A stretch of 64,000 nucleotides of DNA from Actinoalloteichus hymeniacidonis (GCF_014203365.1 NZ_JACHIS010000001.1:5146001-5210000); one strand, 5' to 3'; positions 1-9,084 are shown, counted from the stretch's first letter. The notes: generated by a model not told the origin, from the sequence alone. A program made the numbers and translations.

Positions 1-1
1 A

Positions 2-538
<537 letters not shown>

Positions 539-572
539 GCCGTCCGGCTCGCTGAGCACCCGCCCCACCAAG

Positions 573-600
573 CCACCGGTGTCATGGGGGTCACCGGTGG
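573..600 (+). terminator. possible terminator hairpin after the aminotransferase gene
   Basis: Perfect 9-bp inverted repeat CCACCGGTG / CACCGGTGG with a 10-nt loop, 35 bp after the stop codon. There is no T-run, as is usual in high-GC actinobacteria. Its role is inferred from position. Confidence 0.4.
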
Positions 601-756
601 GGATGCCGCGCTGTCCCGGTGGTCGTCGACGATGCCGATCTCCGGGGCGGCCTGCGGCTTTCGCAGGCAGGCGCCCCGCCGAGGTACCCACCGGCTGCGA
701 CCCGACTGCGACATCGCTCGGACGCCATCACGATCCACGCCCGCCACCGTTGGGGC

Positions 757-1971
757 ATGACGCACGTTCACTCGGCCGAGCCTGCCGCGCGACCGCAGCG
801 CGACCGGCCCTATGTGCCCTCCTTGGACGGGTTGCGCGGAGTCGCGATCCTCGGGGTACTGCTGTTCCACACCGGTCACCTCTCCGGTGGTTTCCTCGGG
901 GTCGACCTGTTCTTCGTCCTGTCGGGTTACCTCATCACCGATCTACTGGTGCGGGAGGCCGAACGGTCGGGTCGTGTGTCGTTGACCCGGTTCTGGGGTC
1001 GCCGCTTGCGCCGACTACTGCCCGCGCTGGCCGTCATGCTCGGCTGCGTCACGGTGCTGGTCTGGGCATTCGAGGCACCGAGCCTGGTGCAGACCACGCT
1101 CTCCGATGGTCCGTGGGTACTGCTGAACGTCCTCAACTGGCATCTGCTCGCCGAGTCGGCAGGCTATTGGGACCGATTCGGGTCCGACCGGGTGTTCGAG
1201 CACCTGTGGAGCATCGCGGTCGAAGAGCAGTTCTACCTGGTGTGGCCGGTCGTCGTCCTGGTCCTCGCCCGGTGGCGGCACCGGGTTTCCCACCGGGTCG
1301 CGGTGGTCGCCGTGCTTGCGTCGGTCGGCTCGCTACTGCTGATGATGCTGCTGCACAACCCCGCCGATCCGAGTCGGGTGTACACCGGCACCGACACCCG
1401 GGCGTTCGCCCTGCTGCTCGGCGCGCTGGTCGCCTGCTACGGGGCACGCGCCGGAAAGGCCACGGTGGGCGGGCGCTGGGCGTCACCGCTATCGGCGCTG
1501 CTCGCGGTCGGTCTGGGTGCCTCCTGGTTCCTCGTCGATGGAGTGGGCACCGAATGGTTGTTCCCCGGCGGACTACTCCTACATTCGCTGGCCGCCGCGT
1601 TGCTGATCGGGTTATGTGTGCAGCTGCCGCAGACCTGGACCGCTCGGGCGTTGGCCTGGGGGCCGCTGCGCTGGCTCGGGACGATCTCCTACAGCCTCTA
1701 TCTGTGGCACTGGCCCGTCATCGTGTTGCTCTCGCCCACGCAGACCGGGCTCGACGGCTGGCCGCACACGGTGGTGGTGTGTGTGGTCTCGGTCGGGCTG
1801 GCCGCACTGTCGAAATACCTGGTGGAGGATCCGATCCGCTTCCACGCGCGGTGGGCGCGCGGCCGCAGCGGGCTCCTCGTCCTGGCCGCGCTGGTGGTGT
1901 CGCTGCTGCTCTTGTGGCTCGCGCTGCCCGCCCCGCCACCGATCGCCATCGACCTCACCGAACTGAGTTGA
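757..1971 (+). CDS. acyltransferase 3 family membrane protein (OafA/YrhL type)
   Basis: 404 residues. The family transfers acyl groups, often acetyl, to extracytoplasmic sugars or lipids. The N-terminus has the typical order SLDGLRGVAILGVLLFHTGH, then GGFLGVDLFFVLSGYLIT; the histidine of LLFHTGH is the family's candidate catalytic residue. About ten hydrophobic segments follow, and VEEQFYLVWPVV is another family hallmark. It lacks the C-terminal SGNH domain found in some members. I chose the ATG because the frame upstream of it is low-complexity and unlike the family. It stands alone, convergent with the kinase operon; the acceptor molecule is unknown. Confidence 0.85.
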   Translation: MTHVHSAEPAARPQRDRPYVPSLDGLRGVAILGVLLFHTGHLSGGFLGVDLFFVLSGYLITDLLVREAERSGRVSLTRFWGRRLRRLLPALAVMLGCVTVLVWAFEAPSLVQTTLSDGPWVLLNVLNWHLLAESAGYWDRFGSDRVFEHLWSIAVEEQFYLVWPVVVLVLARWRHRVSHRVAVVAVLASVGSLLLMMLLHNPADPSRVYTGTDTRAFALLLGALVACYGARAGKATVGGRWASPLSALLAVGLGASWFLVDGVGTEWLFPGGLLLHSLAAALLIGLCVQLPQTWTARALAWGPLRWLGTISYSLYLWHWPVIVLLSPTQTGLDGWPHTVVVCVVSVGLAALSKYLVEDPIRFHARWARGRSGLLVLAALVVSLLLLWLALPAPPPIAIDLTELS

Positions 1972-1996
1972 GTCGACCGACTGCGGATCTGCCCAT

Positions 1997-2470
1997 TCAG
2001 CCGTGCAGTGGGCAGGTCCGTAATTCCTCCGACTCCGGGGTGGACAGCGTGAAGCGGACCTGAACCTGCAGATCGGGTGCGCCGCCGCCCTGCACATGCA
2101 CGGCCAGCGCGGTGCACACGATCTGATCGATGCCCAGCGGCGTCACGTCATCGATCGTCAGGGGCACCATGATCTGCAGGACGCCGGGACGGGCGATCAT
2201 CATGACCCGAGTCGTGTCGGTCGCCGCGATCTCGGTGCGCAGCCCGGAATCGCCGGGTCCCGCGATCAGCAACGACATCGCCTCGGACACCGTCCCCAGC
2301 ACGCCGGTATCCCGCAGTTGTGGTGTGAGCGCTCCGTCATCGTCGACGAAATACAGCATCGGCCCGGGTGCCACCCCGGTCGGGGCCGGACCCGCATCGG
2401 TCACCGCCGAGGTCGAGATCCCGCAGCCCGTGAGCAACAGGACCAGTAACGCCAACCAGGTCCGTTTCAC
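1997..2470 (-). CDS. lipoprotein with a GerMN-like domain
   Basis: 157 residues. A lipoprotein signal peptide ends in LLLTGC, putting the acylated cysteine at residue 16 and anchoring it outside the membrane. Residues about 38-155 resemble the GerMN fold seen in LpqB and germination proteins (MLYFVDDDGALTP, later MVPLTIDDV). It is the last gene of a three-gene operon and its ATG overlaps the kinase stop codon by 4 nt. That makes it a likely accessory factor for the sensor kinase, comparable in layout to CseA with CseB/CseC. The GerMN match is by eye; the sensing role is inference. Confidence 0.7.
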   Translation of the reverse strand: MKRTWLALLVLLLTGCGISTSAVTDAGPAPTGVAPGPMLYFVDDDGALTPQLRDTGVLGTVSEAMSLLIAGPGDSGLRTEIAATDTTRVMMIARPGVLQIMVPLTIDDVTPLGIDQIVCTALAVHVQGGGAPDLQVQVRFTLSTPESEELRTCPLHG

Positions 2471-3879
2471 AGCTCCTCCTCCAGACGCGGTAGCCGCAAC
2501 AGGAATCGGGCACCACCGCCGTCGGCGTTGCCCGCGGTGAGGTCACCGCCATGCAGCCGGGCGTTCTCCAAGGCGATCGCGAGCCCGAGCCCGCTGCCCG
2601 GGGTCCGGGTTCGGGCGGCGTCGGCCTTGTAGAACCGGTCGAACACCTGGGGCAGAACCTGCTCCGGCAGGCCGGCACCACTGTCGACGACCTCGATCCA
2701 CACCTGGTCGGCACCTGCCCAGGCCCGTAGGCGCACCGGATCGGCGCCGTGCCGTAGGGCGTTGCCTGCCAGATTGGCCACGATGACATCGAGCCTGCGT
2801 CGATCCAGCCGCAGCCGGATTCCCGTCGGGATCTGGACGTCGATGCGATCCAGCCAATCGCGGGCGCGCAGGCAGTCCCGCACGACGACCGCCAGGTCGA
2901 CCTCCTCGGGATGCAACACGGCGGTTCCCGCGTCGAAGCGGGACACGGCCATCAGATCCTCGACGAGCCGCACCAGCCGGTGGGTCTCGGTGATCGCCAG
3001 CTGAGCCGACTCCCTGGCGTCGTCCTCCATCCCGTCGGCGGTGGTGGCCAGCACCTCCACCACCGCCGTCAAGGTGCTCAGCGGGGTGCGGAGTTCGTGG
3101 GAGACGTCGGCGGCGAATCGTCTGGCGTCGTCCTGCATCCGCTGCATCCGCGCCATGGAGGTCTGCACGGCCTCGGCCATCTCGTTGACGGTGGCCGTCA
3201 GCTCCGCCAGTTCATCGGTGCCCCTCGGCGCCGATCGCGCGTCGAGGTCGCCGGAGGCGAGGCGACGAGCGGTATCGCGCAACGTGCGCACCGGGCGCAG
3301 CACACTGCGGGCGGCCAGCAGGGCCAGCAGGGTCGCGGGCAGCAGCACCACGGCGGCGGTGCCTGCGGCCGATCCGGCCAGGGCGTGGATCTCCTGTTCG
3401 ACATCGCTCAGATCGCGTGCCGTGTACACCTCTATTCCCGAGGCCGTGCGCGTTCCGTCCGGGGAGGTGGTCATGACGGGCATGCCGACCAACAGCCAGG
3501 GTCGGTCGTCGGCGTCGACCCGCTGGGTGACGATCCGGTTCCCGGTGCGGACGGCGTTGCGGAGCTCTCCGGTGATCAGATCCGGGCCGCTGCCCGCCAT
3601 GGAAGCGAGGTCCTCGTGCCGCACCATCGTGTCGGCGCCGACGGCGAGACGCAGTCGATCGAGATCGGCCTGATCGGGCGGAAAGGTCAGGGTGGGTGCG
3701 ATGGCGGCGATCTGGCCCGCGATGTTCTCGGTGATCCGATCCTCGGTCGAGACGACCAGGGCGTTGCTCGCCGCTCCGGCGCTCGCCCACGCCGCCGCGG
3801 CCGCCCCCAAGACGGTCACCGTCACGAAGGCGATCAGCAGCCGGGCCCGCAGGCCCCGGGGCCACGGTCGCCAACTCAT
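2467..3879 (-). CDS. sensor histidine kinase (HAMP, HisKA, HATPase)
   Basis: 470 residues. A first membrane helix spans about 14-34, followed by an extracytoplasmic sensor region of about 130 residues and a second helix at about 170-192. HAMP covers 192-245. The phosphoacceptor histidine is 261 in SHELRTPLSTL. The ATPase domain has an N-box (LAGNALRHG), a G1 box (DSGAGLP) and a G2 box (GSGLGLAI). It should autophosphorylate and pass phosphate to the response regulator whose gene overlaps it by 4 nt upstream. The downstream lipoprotein gene also overlaps it. The lipoprotein partner suggests envelope sensing, but the signal is unknown. Confidence 0.92.
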   Translation of the reverse strand: MSWRPWPRGLRARLLIAFVTVTVLGAAAAAWASAGAASNALVVSTEDRITENIAGQIAAIAPTLTFPPDQADLDRLRLAVGADTMVRHEDLASMAGSGPDLITGELRNAVRTGNRIVTQRVDADDRPWLLVGMPVMTTSPDGTRTASGIEVYTARDLSDVEQEIHALAGSAAGTAAVVLLPATLLALLAARSVLRPVRTLRDTARRLASGDLDARSAPRGTDELAELTATVNEMAEAVQTSMARMQRMQDDARRFAADVSHELRTPLSTLTAVVEVLATTADGMEDDARESAQLAITETHRLVRLVEDLMAVSRFDAGTAVLHPEEVDLAVVVRDCLRARDWLDRIDVQIPTGIRLRLDRRRLDVIVANLAGNALRHGADPVRLRAWAGADQVWIEVVDSGAGLPEQVLPQVFDRFYKADAARTRTPGSGLGLAIALENARLHGGDLTAGNADGGGARFLLRLPRLEEEL

Positions 3880-4550
3880 ACCGGCCCGAACCGATAGCCG
3901 AAGCCCCGGACGGTCTGCACGTACTCGGGTCTCGCCGGGCTGATCTCGATCTTCGCGCGTAACCGCTGCACACAGTTGTCGACGAGCCGGGAATCACCGA
4001 GATAGTGGTGTTCCCAGACCTCTTCGAGCAGCTGTTGCCTGCCGAACACCCGGCCGGGCGCACGGGACAGCGTCAACAACAGCCGGAACTCGGTCGGGGT
4101 CAACGACACCGGGGCGCCCCGGAGCGAGACCGTCAGGGCCACGGTGTCGATGTGCAGGTCGCGGTGCGCTCGAACGCCGTCGTGCGGACCGTTGCTGCGG
4201 CGCAGCACCGCACGGATGCGGGCATCGAGCACGGTCGGCTGCACGGGTTTGACGACATAGTCGTCGGCTCCCGCAGCCAGGCCGCCGACCACGTCGAAAT
4301 CGTCGCCTCGGGCGGTCAGCATGATCACCGGCACCTCGCCCGCCGCTCGGATCCGGCGGCACACCTCGAATCCGTCGATTCCCGGCAGCATCAGATCGAG
4401 CACCACCAGATCCGGCGGCGTTGTGGCGAACTCGCGCAGCCCGGCCTCCCCGGTATCAGCGGTGCGCACGTCGTGACCGTGTCGCCGCAGCGCGAGCTGC
4501 ATGCCGCGTCGGACCAAGGGGTCGTCCTCGATGAGTAGAAGAGCCGCCAC
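3876..4550 (-). CDS. OmpR/PhoB-family response regulator
   Basis: 224 residues from a GTG start giving the usual receiver opening ALLLIEDDPLVRRG; the open frame further upstream has no receiver homology. The phosphoacceptor is D52 in VVLDLMLPG, with conserved K101 in YVVKPV. The winged-helix effector domain ends in VQTVRGFGYRFGPV, typical of the OmpR class. It is first in the operon with the kinase (4-nt overlap) and the lipoprotein. It is divergent from the SGNH lipoprotein gene across about 110 bp, so that gene is a natural candidate target. Confidence 0.92.
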   Translation of the reverse strand: MAALLLIEDDPLVRRGMQLALRRHGHDVRTADTGEAGLREFATTPPDLVVLDLMLPGIDGFEVCRRIRAAGEVPVIMLTARGDDFDVVGGLAAGADDYVVKPVQPTVLDARIRAVLRRSNGPHDGVRAHRDLHIDTVALTVSLRGAPVSLTPTEFRLLLTLSRAPGRVFGRQQLLEEVWEHHYLGDSRLVDNCVQRLRAKIEISPARPEYVQTVRGFGYRFGPV

Positions 4551-4662
4551 CGGGCCAGTATGAGCAGGCGGCTGGGCCGATCGAGGCAGAGCTGCGCGCC
4601 CGCGACACGACTGCGACACAGCGGCGGAGTTCCCGGGACTCGGCGCGGCCACAGTCGAGGCC

Positions 4663-5424
4663 ATGTCCAAGACACCCAGCCTCGTCCTCGTTCTGACCGG
4701 TCTGATCCTGTCGACCGCATCCTGTGCCGGTGAATCCACCGCGACCGATACCAGCGCCGACCTCGCCGAAGCGGACCCGTTCACCGTGTTGCTGATCGGC
4801 GACTCCATCGCGGAGGGCGCGGCATTGCCGTTGACCGAGGCCTTCGCCCAGGCGGGCGCCCGGTTCCAGTCGCTGGCCGCCGTGGGCGGCGGCAACGTCG
4901 TCGGCCCGTTCGCCGAGGAGAACTGGGCCGAGCTACCCACGGAGATCGCCGAAGCCGACGCGGACGTTGTCCTCTACCAACTCACCACCTACGACTGGGG
5001 AACCCGGGAAGAACAGGAAGCCGGTTACGAACGACTGTCGACCACGGTCACCGAGGCCGACGCGGAACTGATCTTCGTCACCGCGCCCCCGATTCGGCCC
5101 GATGACTTCTACGAGCCACACATGGCGGATCTCGAACGCGCCCCGGAGGCCGCACGAGCCGTCGCGCAACGGTCCGAGGGCCGGGCGATCGTGCTCGATG
5201 CGCAAGAGGTGTGGGGCGCCGAGTACTCGGAGGTCCGGGAGGGCAAGCCGGACCGCAATCCCGACGGAATCCACCTCTGCCCGCAGGGCGCCGCCCGGCA
5301 CGCGCAGTGGCTCCTGACCGAGTTGGCGGACCGGTACCCGACTTTCGCGCCGCCGCCCGCCGAGGAGTGGGCCAACAGCGGTTGGTCGGGCGACGACCAC
5401 TTCGGGGCGTGCGCAGGCGAGTAG
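4663..5424 (+). CDS. SGNH/GDSL-family hydrolase lipoprotein
   Basis: 253 residues. The signal peptide ends in STASC (C21), so this should be a surface lipoprotein. The SGNH block I motif LLIGDSIAEG carries the nucleophile serine 48, and NPDGIHLCPQG near residue 205 carries the block V Asp and His. These are expected for an esterase or acyl hydrolase acting on extracellular lipids or acylated glycans. The gene is divergent from the response regulator and followed by a long hairpin. The substrate cannot be read from sequence. Confidence 0.8.
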   Translation: MSKTPSLVLVLTGLILSTASCAGESTATDTSADLAEADPFTVLLIGDSIAEGAALPLTEAFAQAGARFQSLAAVGGGNVVGPFAEENWAELPTEIAEADADVVLYQLTTYDWGTREEQEAGYERLSTTVTEADAELIFVTAPPIRPDDFYEPHMADLERAPEAARAVAQRSEGRAIVLDAQEVWGAEYSEVREGKPDRNPDGIHLCPQGAARHAQWLLTELADRYPTFAPPPAEEWANSGWSGDDHFGACAGE

Positions 5425-5474
5425 GCGGATCTTCCGGGGCTGCCCCGCAGGTCACGGTCGGACCCAGACCGGCT

Positions 5475-5511
5475 GATCGCCTGCGGCGGCCACCCGCCGT
5501 CGCAGGTGATC
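5475..5511 (+). terminator. terminator hairpin after the SGNH hydrolase gene
   Basis: Sixteen consecutive pairs, two of them G-U, between GATCGCCTGCGGCGG and the complementary arm that ends in CGCAGGTGATC, around a 5-nt loop. It lies 50 bp after the stop codon. The two G-U pairs form only in plus-strand RNA, which fits termination of the upstream gene. Confidence 0.65.
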
Positions 5512-5591
5512 ATGATCCGAGTCACTTCCGCTCGAACATCCGCCGCTCGCCCTTGACTATGCCGCGACGGCAGGGTTTGGACTGGTCCTCG

Positions 5592-5625
5592 TCAACGTGG
5601 ACGCGTTGACGTCAACCGGTTCAAC
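5592..5625 (+). promoter_or_regulatory. cluster of TCAAC/GTTGA half-sites upstream of the merR gene
   Basis: TCAACG-N6-CGTTGA is followed without a break by the perfect palindrome GTTGACGTCAAC and a further TCAAC. This makes four half-sites within 34 bp, ending 14 bp before the start codon. MerR regulators commonly bind dyads overlapping their own promoter, so autoregulation is likely. A GAGGAG ribosome site follows at 5626-5631. Confidence 0.5.
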
Positions 5626-5639
5626 GAGGAGCGGCAGTC

Positions 5640-6383
5640 ATGGCGTGGAGCACTCGTCAGGTGGCGGAACTCGCCGGCACGACGGTGCGGGCGGTGCGGC
5701 ACTACCACCAGGTCGGTCTACTCGATGAGCCCGAACGCGCCGCCAACGGCTACAAGCAGTACGGCGCCGCCCACCTGGTACGCCTGTTGCGGATCAAGCG
5801 GCTGAGCGACCTCGGGTTCTCGCTGGCCGAGATCGCCGAGATGGGCGACACCGACCAGCATCCGGAAGCCGCGCTGCGCACGCTGGATCGCGAACTCGAG
5901 GCGACCATCGAAAGTCTGCGCCGCATTCGTGCCGAGCTGAGTCTGATCCTGCAACAGACCGCGCCGCTTGATCTGCCACCCGGGCTGGTGCCCGCCTCGG
6001 TCACCGCCACATTGTCCGAGACCGACCGCGCCATGTTCGTCGTGATGAGCAGAACGCTTCCGCCCGCACTGTTCGCGGCGTACGCCGAGGTGCTGCAACG
6101 CGATCCCGTGGACCCCATGGGCGAGGAATTCGCGCAGTTGCCCGCCGACGCCGACGAGCGCACCCGCCGCATGCTGGCCGAACGGATGAGCGCCGTGGCG
6201 GACGCGCTCGTGTCGCTGCACCCCGCGCTGGGGAATCGCAAGAAACTCGATGCGGACAACAGACCGCGCACGACGCAGACCATCGAGACCGCCGTCCGTG
6301 CCCTGTACAACCCGGCGCAGATCGACGTGTTGGAGCGCATCCGTCGAGGTGTCACGACCGCACCGCATCGAGCACCGGTCTGA
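5640..6383 (+). CDS. MerR-family transcriptional regulator (copy 1)
   Basis: 247 residues. The N-terminal MerR winged helix covers about 1-70 (STRQVAELAGTTVRAVRHYH, then the wing with GYKQYGAAHLVRLLRIKRL). A coiled dimerisation helix runs to about 115, and a roughly 130-residue C-terminal region is of the TipA-like or uncharacterised sensor kind. No metal-binding cysteines are visible, so a small-molecule ligand is more likely than a metal. It is followed after 55 bp by the GPP34 gene, probably in one transcript. A clear paralogue sits at 14693-15454, beginning with the same residues MAWSTRQ. Confidence 0.88.
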   Translation: MAWSTRQVAELAGTTVRAVRHYHQVGLLDEPERAANGYKQYGAAHLVRLLRIKRLSDLGFSLAEIAEMGDTDQHPEAALRTLDRELEATIESLRRIRAELSLILQQTAPLDLPPGLVPASVTATLSETDRAMFVVMSRTLPPALFAAYAEVLQRDPVDPMGEEFAQLPADADERTRRMLAERMSAVADALVSLHPALGNRKKLDADNRPRTTQTIETAVRALYNPAQIDVLERIRRGVTTAPHRAPV

Positions 6384-6438
6384 TCCGACCCGAAACCGGC
6401 ACATCGTGCCCTGCCCTGACCGAATCCGAGGAGTCGAC

Positions 6439-7077
6439 ATGACGTGGACCCTGCCCCAACGAATGTTCCTGTTGAGCTACGACCTGGACCGCAGCAAGCT
6501 CGATTCCGAGAGCGTGCTGGTTCGGGGTCAGCTGATGCGCGCCGCCGCCGTGGCCCAGCTGACCATCGACGGACTGCTCGTCGACGACGATGGCAAGGCC
6601 GTGCGCAACACCGTCGAACCGCCCGCCGACGCGTTCCTCGCCGAGGTGCTGGACCACGTCTCGGCGAAACCACGGAAGTGGTTCGCGCTGGTGGATCGCC
6701 ATTGGCACACCTCGGAGAACACGGTGCGGGACCAGTTGGCGGAGTCGGGGGCCATCACCATCCACCGCAGTCGGACGCTCGGGGTCTTCCCGACCACCCA
6801 GATCATCCTCGACAACACCGCGCCGGTCGCAGCGCTGCGCGAGACGGTGCGCAACGTGGTGTTGCTCGGACAAGACCCCACCACGGTCGCGCTGCCCGAG
6901 GTCGTGCTGGCGGTGCTCGCCGTCGAAGGCGACGTCTGCTGTGTGTTCACCCGCAAGGAGCGCCGGGAGCACAAGCGGACGATCGCGGGGCTGACCGAGT
7001 ACGTCGACGAGGTCCTGCCCGGTCTGCGTCGGGCGTTGGTGCTGTCCATGGCCGCGCGGCGAGCGGGCGCGGCCTGA
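6439..7077 (+). CDS. GPP34 (GOLPH3/Vps74-like) family protein
   Basis: 212 residues, preceded by a GAGGAG ribosome site. The family fold is known from eukaryotic Golgi phosphoprotein 3, which binds phosphoinositides and membranes. Many actinobacteria carry stand-alone homologues of unknown function. Visible family features are the opening LPQRMFLLSYDLDRSK, the RAAAVAQLTIDGLL segment and the basic C-terminal stretch FTRKERREHKRTIAG before a final amphipathic helix. It lies immediately after merR copy 1, so ligand-controlled expression is likely. Its cellular role is unknown. Confidence 0.8.
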   Translation: MTWTLPQRMFLLSYDLDRSKLDSESVLVRGQLMRAAAVAQLTIDGLLVDDDGKAVRNTVEPPADAFLAEVLDHVSAKPRKWFALVDRHWHTSENTVRDQLAESGAITIHRSRTLGVFPTTQIILDNTAPVAALRETVRNVVLLGQDPTTVALPEVVLAVLAVEGDVCCVFTRKERREHKRTIAGLTEYVDEVLPGLRRALVLSMAARRAGAA

Positions 7078-7100
7078 TCCTCGCGACCGGTTGCCGCGAA

Positions 7101-7703
7101 CTACAACCAGTTGTGGCTGCGCGCGTACCGGGCCGCCTCGTGTCGGGTCCTGGTCTGGGTCTTCTGCATCGCGTTGGACAGGTAGTTGCGCACGGTGCCC
7201 AGGGCCAGGTGCAGCTGTTTGGCGATGTCGGCGGCCGAATAGCCCTCCGAGGTCGCCCGCAGTACGTCGATCTCGCGTTCGGTCAGCGGGCAGTCGTCGA
7301 CCACGGCGAGCGCGGAGACGTCCGGGTCGATCCACCGTTTGCCCGCGTGCAACGCCTTGATGACCGAGGCGATATGCGCGGGCTCCGCCGACTTGCTGAC
7401 GAAGCCCTGGACTCCCAGTTTCAAGGCCTTTCGCAGCACGCCGGGCTTGGCATGTCGGGTGAGCATCAGGATCACCTGCTCTGGCCGGTCGCGGCGGATC
7501 TCCGCCACCGCGCCGAGTCCGTCCACATTGGGCATCTCCAGATCGATGACCAGGACGTCGGGGCGATGTTCCAGCGTGGCGGTCACGGCCTGGGCGCCGT
7601 CCTCGGCCTCCGCGAGCACGGTGATCTCGGCTTCCAGCGGCAACAGGGCGGCCATCGCCTTGCGGAGTAGGACCTCGTCGTCGGCCAACACCACGGTCGT
7701 CAT
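7101..7703 (-). CDS. NarL/LuxR-family response regulator
   Basis: 200 residues. The receiver domain opens with TTVVLADDEVLLRKA and has its phosphoacceptor at D54 in LVIDLEMPN. The LuxR helix-turn-helix lies at about 140-195 (LTEREIDVLRATSEGYSAADIAKQLHL). Its ATG overlaps the kinase stop by 4 nt, so the pair is co-translated. Such DesR/LiaR-like regulators usually control a nearby ABC exporter; the exporter at 9248-10902 is divergent from this operon. Phased GTCAT repeats between them are candidate binding sites. Confidence 0.92.
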   Translation of the reverse strand: MTTVVLADDEVLLRKAMAALLPLEAEITVLAEAEDGAQAVTATLEHRPDVLVIDLEMPNVDGLGAVAEIRRDRPEQVILMLTRHAKPGVLRKALKLGVQGFVSKSAEPAHIASVIKALHAGKRWIDPDVSALAVVDDCPLTEREIDVLRATSEGYSAADIAKQLHLALGTVRNYLSNAMQKTQTRTRHEAARYARSHNWL

Positions 7704-8860
7704 CGGCTGTTCTTCCCCGCTTCGGTCTCGGCGGTGCGGCGCAGGTTCGGGAACCGGGCAATGGTGTGGAAACTACCGTCCTGCTGTTGCACGTCCAGCT
7801 CGCCGCCGCTGCCCGCGAGCCGTTCGCGCAGCGTGGCAAGCCCGCGCAGATTCGGAAGTGGCTCGTCAGGCGCGCCGTCGTTGACGATGACGATGCCGCC
7901 TGCCGACAGCGTGATCCGGACCTGCTTGGCCTCGGCGTGGCGCAGGATGTTGGTGGTCGTCTCGCGGAGGACCTGGCCGAGCAGTTGACTCACACCCGGG
8001 TCGACCTCGGCCTGCCGGGTGACGCGCACCCGGATACCCGCCGCCTCGAAGAGGTTCTTCGCGTTCTCCAGCTCGGCGCTGAGATTCAGCTGCCGCTGCG
8101 CGTAGGCGAGTTCCTTGGTCTGTTTGATCGTGTCGCCCACCAGGGCGTGCACCTCCCGCAGTTCCTCCGCCGCGCGGTCGACGTCCACCCGCACCAGCTT
8201 CTCCGCCAAGGCGACCTTGAGCTTCACGACGTGCAGGGTGTGTCCCTGGATGTCGTGCAGGTCGCTGGCGAACCGGGCCCGTTCCCGGGCGACCGCGACC
8301 TCGCCCTCCCGCTCCCTGGCCTGCTCGACCTCCTCGAACAGCGCCATGAACGCGCGATTGGCCGCCATGAGTCCGGTGGTGATCGAGATGATCACAGCAG
8401 GAAGGAACGCGAAGAAGACCACGATCCTGACCGTGTCCCCCTCGGTGACCAGCAGTCTGCCCAGACCGATCAGGCCCGCGAAGGCCACGAACCCGACCGT
8501 GGCAATGACCCGATGGCGTGGCAGCGCCGAGATCACCAGGGGAGCCAGGATGGTGGTGCCGTAGGAGGCGCTCGGCGCATCCGCGATGAAGGCGCCCGCG
8601 ACCCACACCGACAAGGTGACGACCAGACACGGCACCGCGAAGCGCTCGAGATCGCCCATCGCCCATCGCTGAGCCGCGAGCAACCCGGCCGCCACACCCG
8701 CCGACAGGATCGCGGCGTGCACCCAGGTCTGGGATTCGACGGCGACCAGCAGGATGCCGGCCGGGCCGAGAGCCGCCAGCACGCTGATGACGTTCAGCCT
8801 GCGCAGCCGTCCGCGTGTCGACGAGGGGTTCTCCTGCTCGTCCTTGGGCAGCGCGATCAC
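7700..8860 (-). CDS. DesK/LiaS-type sensor histidine kinase
   Basis: 386 residues from a GTG start that overlaps the preceding stop (TAGTG). The first 175 residues are four to six hydrophobic segments with little extracellular loop, typical of intramembrane-sensing kinases. A short coiled segment leads to the HisKA_3 motif SDLHDIQGHTLH with phosphoacceptor H202. The ATPase domain retains an N-box-like ETTTNILRHA. It likely senses membrane state or membrane-active compounds. It is co-transcribed with the 74-aa membrane protein upstream and the response regulator downstream. Confidence 0.9.
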   Translation of the reverse strand: MIALPKDEQENPSSTRGRLRRLNVISVLAALGPAGILLVAVESQTWVHAAILSAGVAAGLLAAQRWAMGDLERFAVPCLVVTLSVWVAGAFIADAPSASYGTTILAPLVISALPRHRVIATVGFVAFAGLIGLGRLLVTEGDTVRIVVFFAFLPAVIISITTGLMAANRAFMALFEEVEQAREREGEVAVARERARFASDLHDIQGHTLHVVKLKVALAEKLVRVDVDRAAEELREVHALVGDTIKQTKELAYAQRQLNLSAELENAKNLFEAAGIRVRVTRQAEVDPGVSQLLGQVLRETTTNILRHAEAKQVRITLSAGGIVIVNDGAPDEPLPNLRGLATLRERLAGSGGELDVQQQDGSFHTIARFPNLRRTAETEAGKNSR

Positions 8861-9084
8861 TAGTCCTCATCCCGTTCGTTGAGACTGAGCAGCGAGACTC
8901 CCAGCCCACTGATCACGGCCACGGCGGCGGAGGTCCACATCGCCCACTCATTGCCCCCGAGCCAGGATCCGAGCCCGTCGGGCAACAACCCGGTGCCCAC
9001 GCGATTCAGGAAGAACAGCACGCACACCAGGACGAAGACCGTCGTCAGGACGGTCAGCAAGATGCGTAGTGGCCGGGTGTTCAT
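8860..9084 (-). CDS. small two-helix membrane protein
   Basis: 74 residues from an ATG preceded by a GGAG ribosome site. There are two predicted membrane helices (about 8-27 and 45-64) separated by a short glycine- and tryptophan-containing loop, and an acidic C-terminus NERDED. I do not recognise a family. It is the first gene of the kinase operon, with its stop codon overlapping the kinase start, so it may modulate the kinase or mark the membrane stress being sensed. That role is inference. Confidence 0.6.
   Translation of the reverse strand: MNTRPLRILLTVLTTVFVLVCVLFFLNRVGTGLLPDGLGSWLGGNEWAMWTSAAVAVISGLGVSLLSLNERDED

Noticed and set aside
573-600. Operator for the acyltransferase gene
   Set aside because: CCACCGGTG/CACCGGTGG lies far upstream of the chosen start and close behind the aminotransferase stop, so a terminator is more likely.
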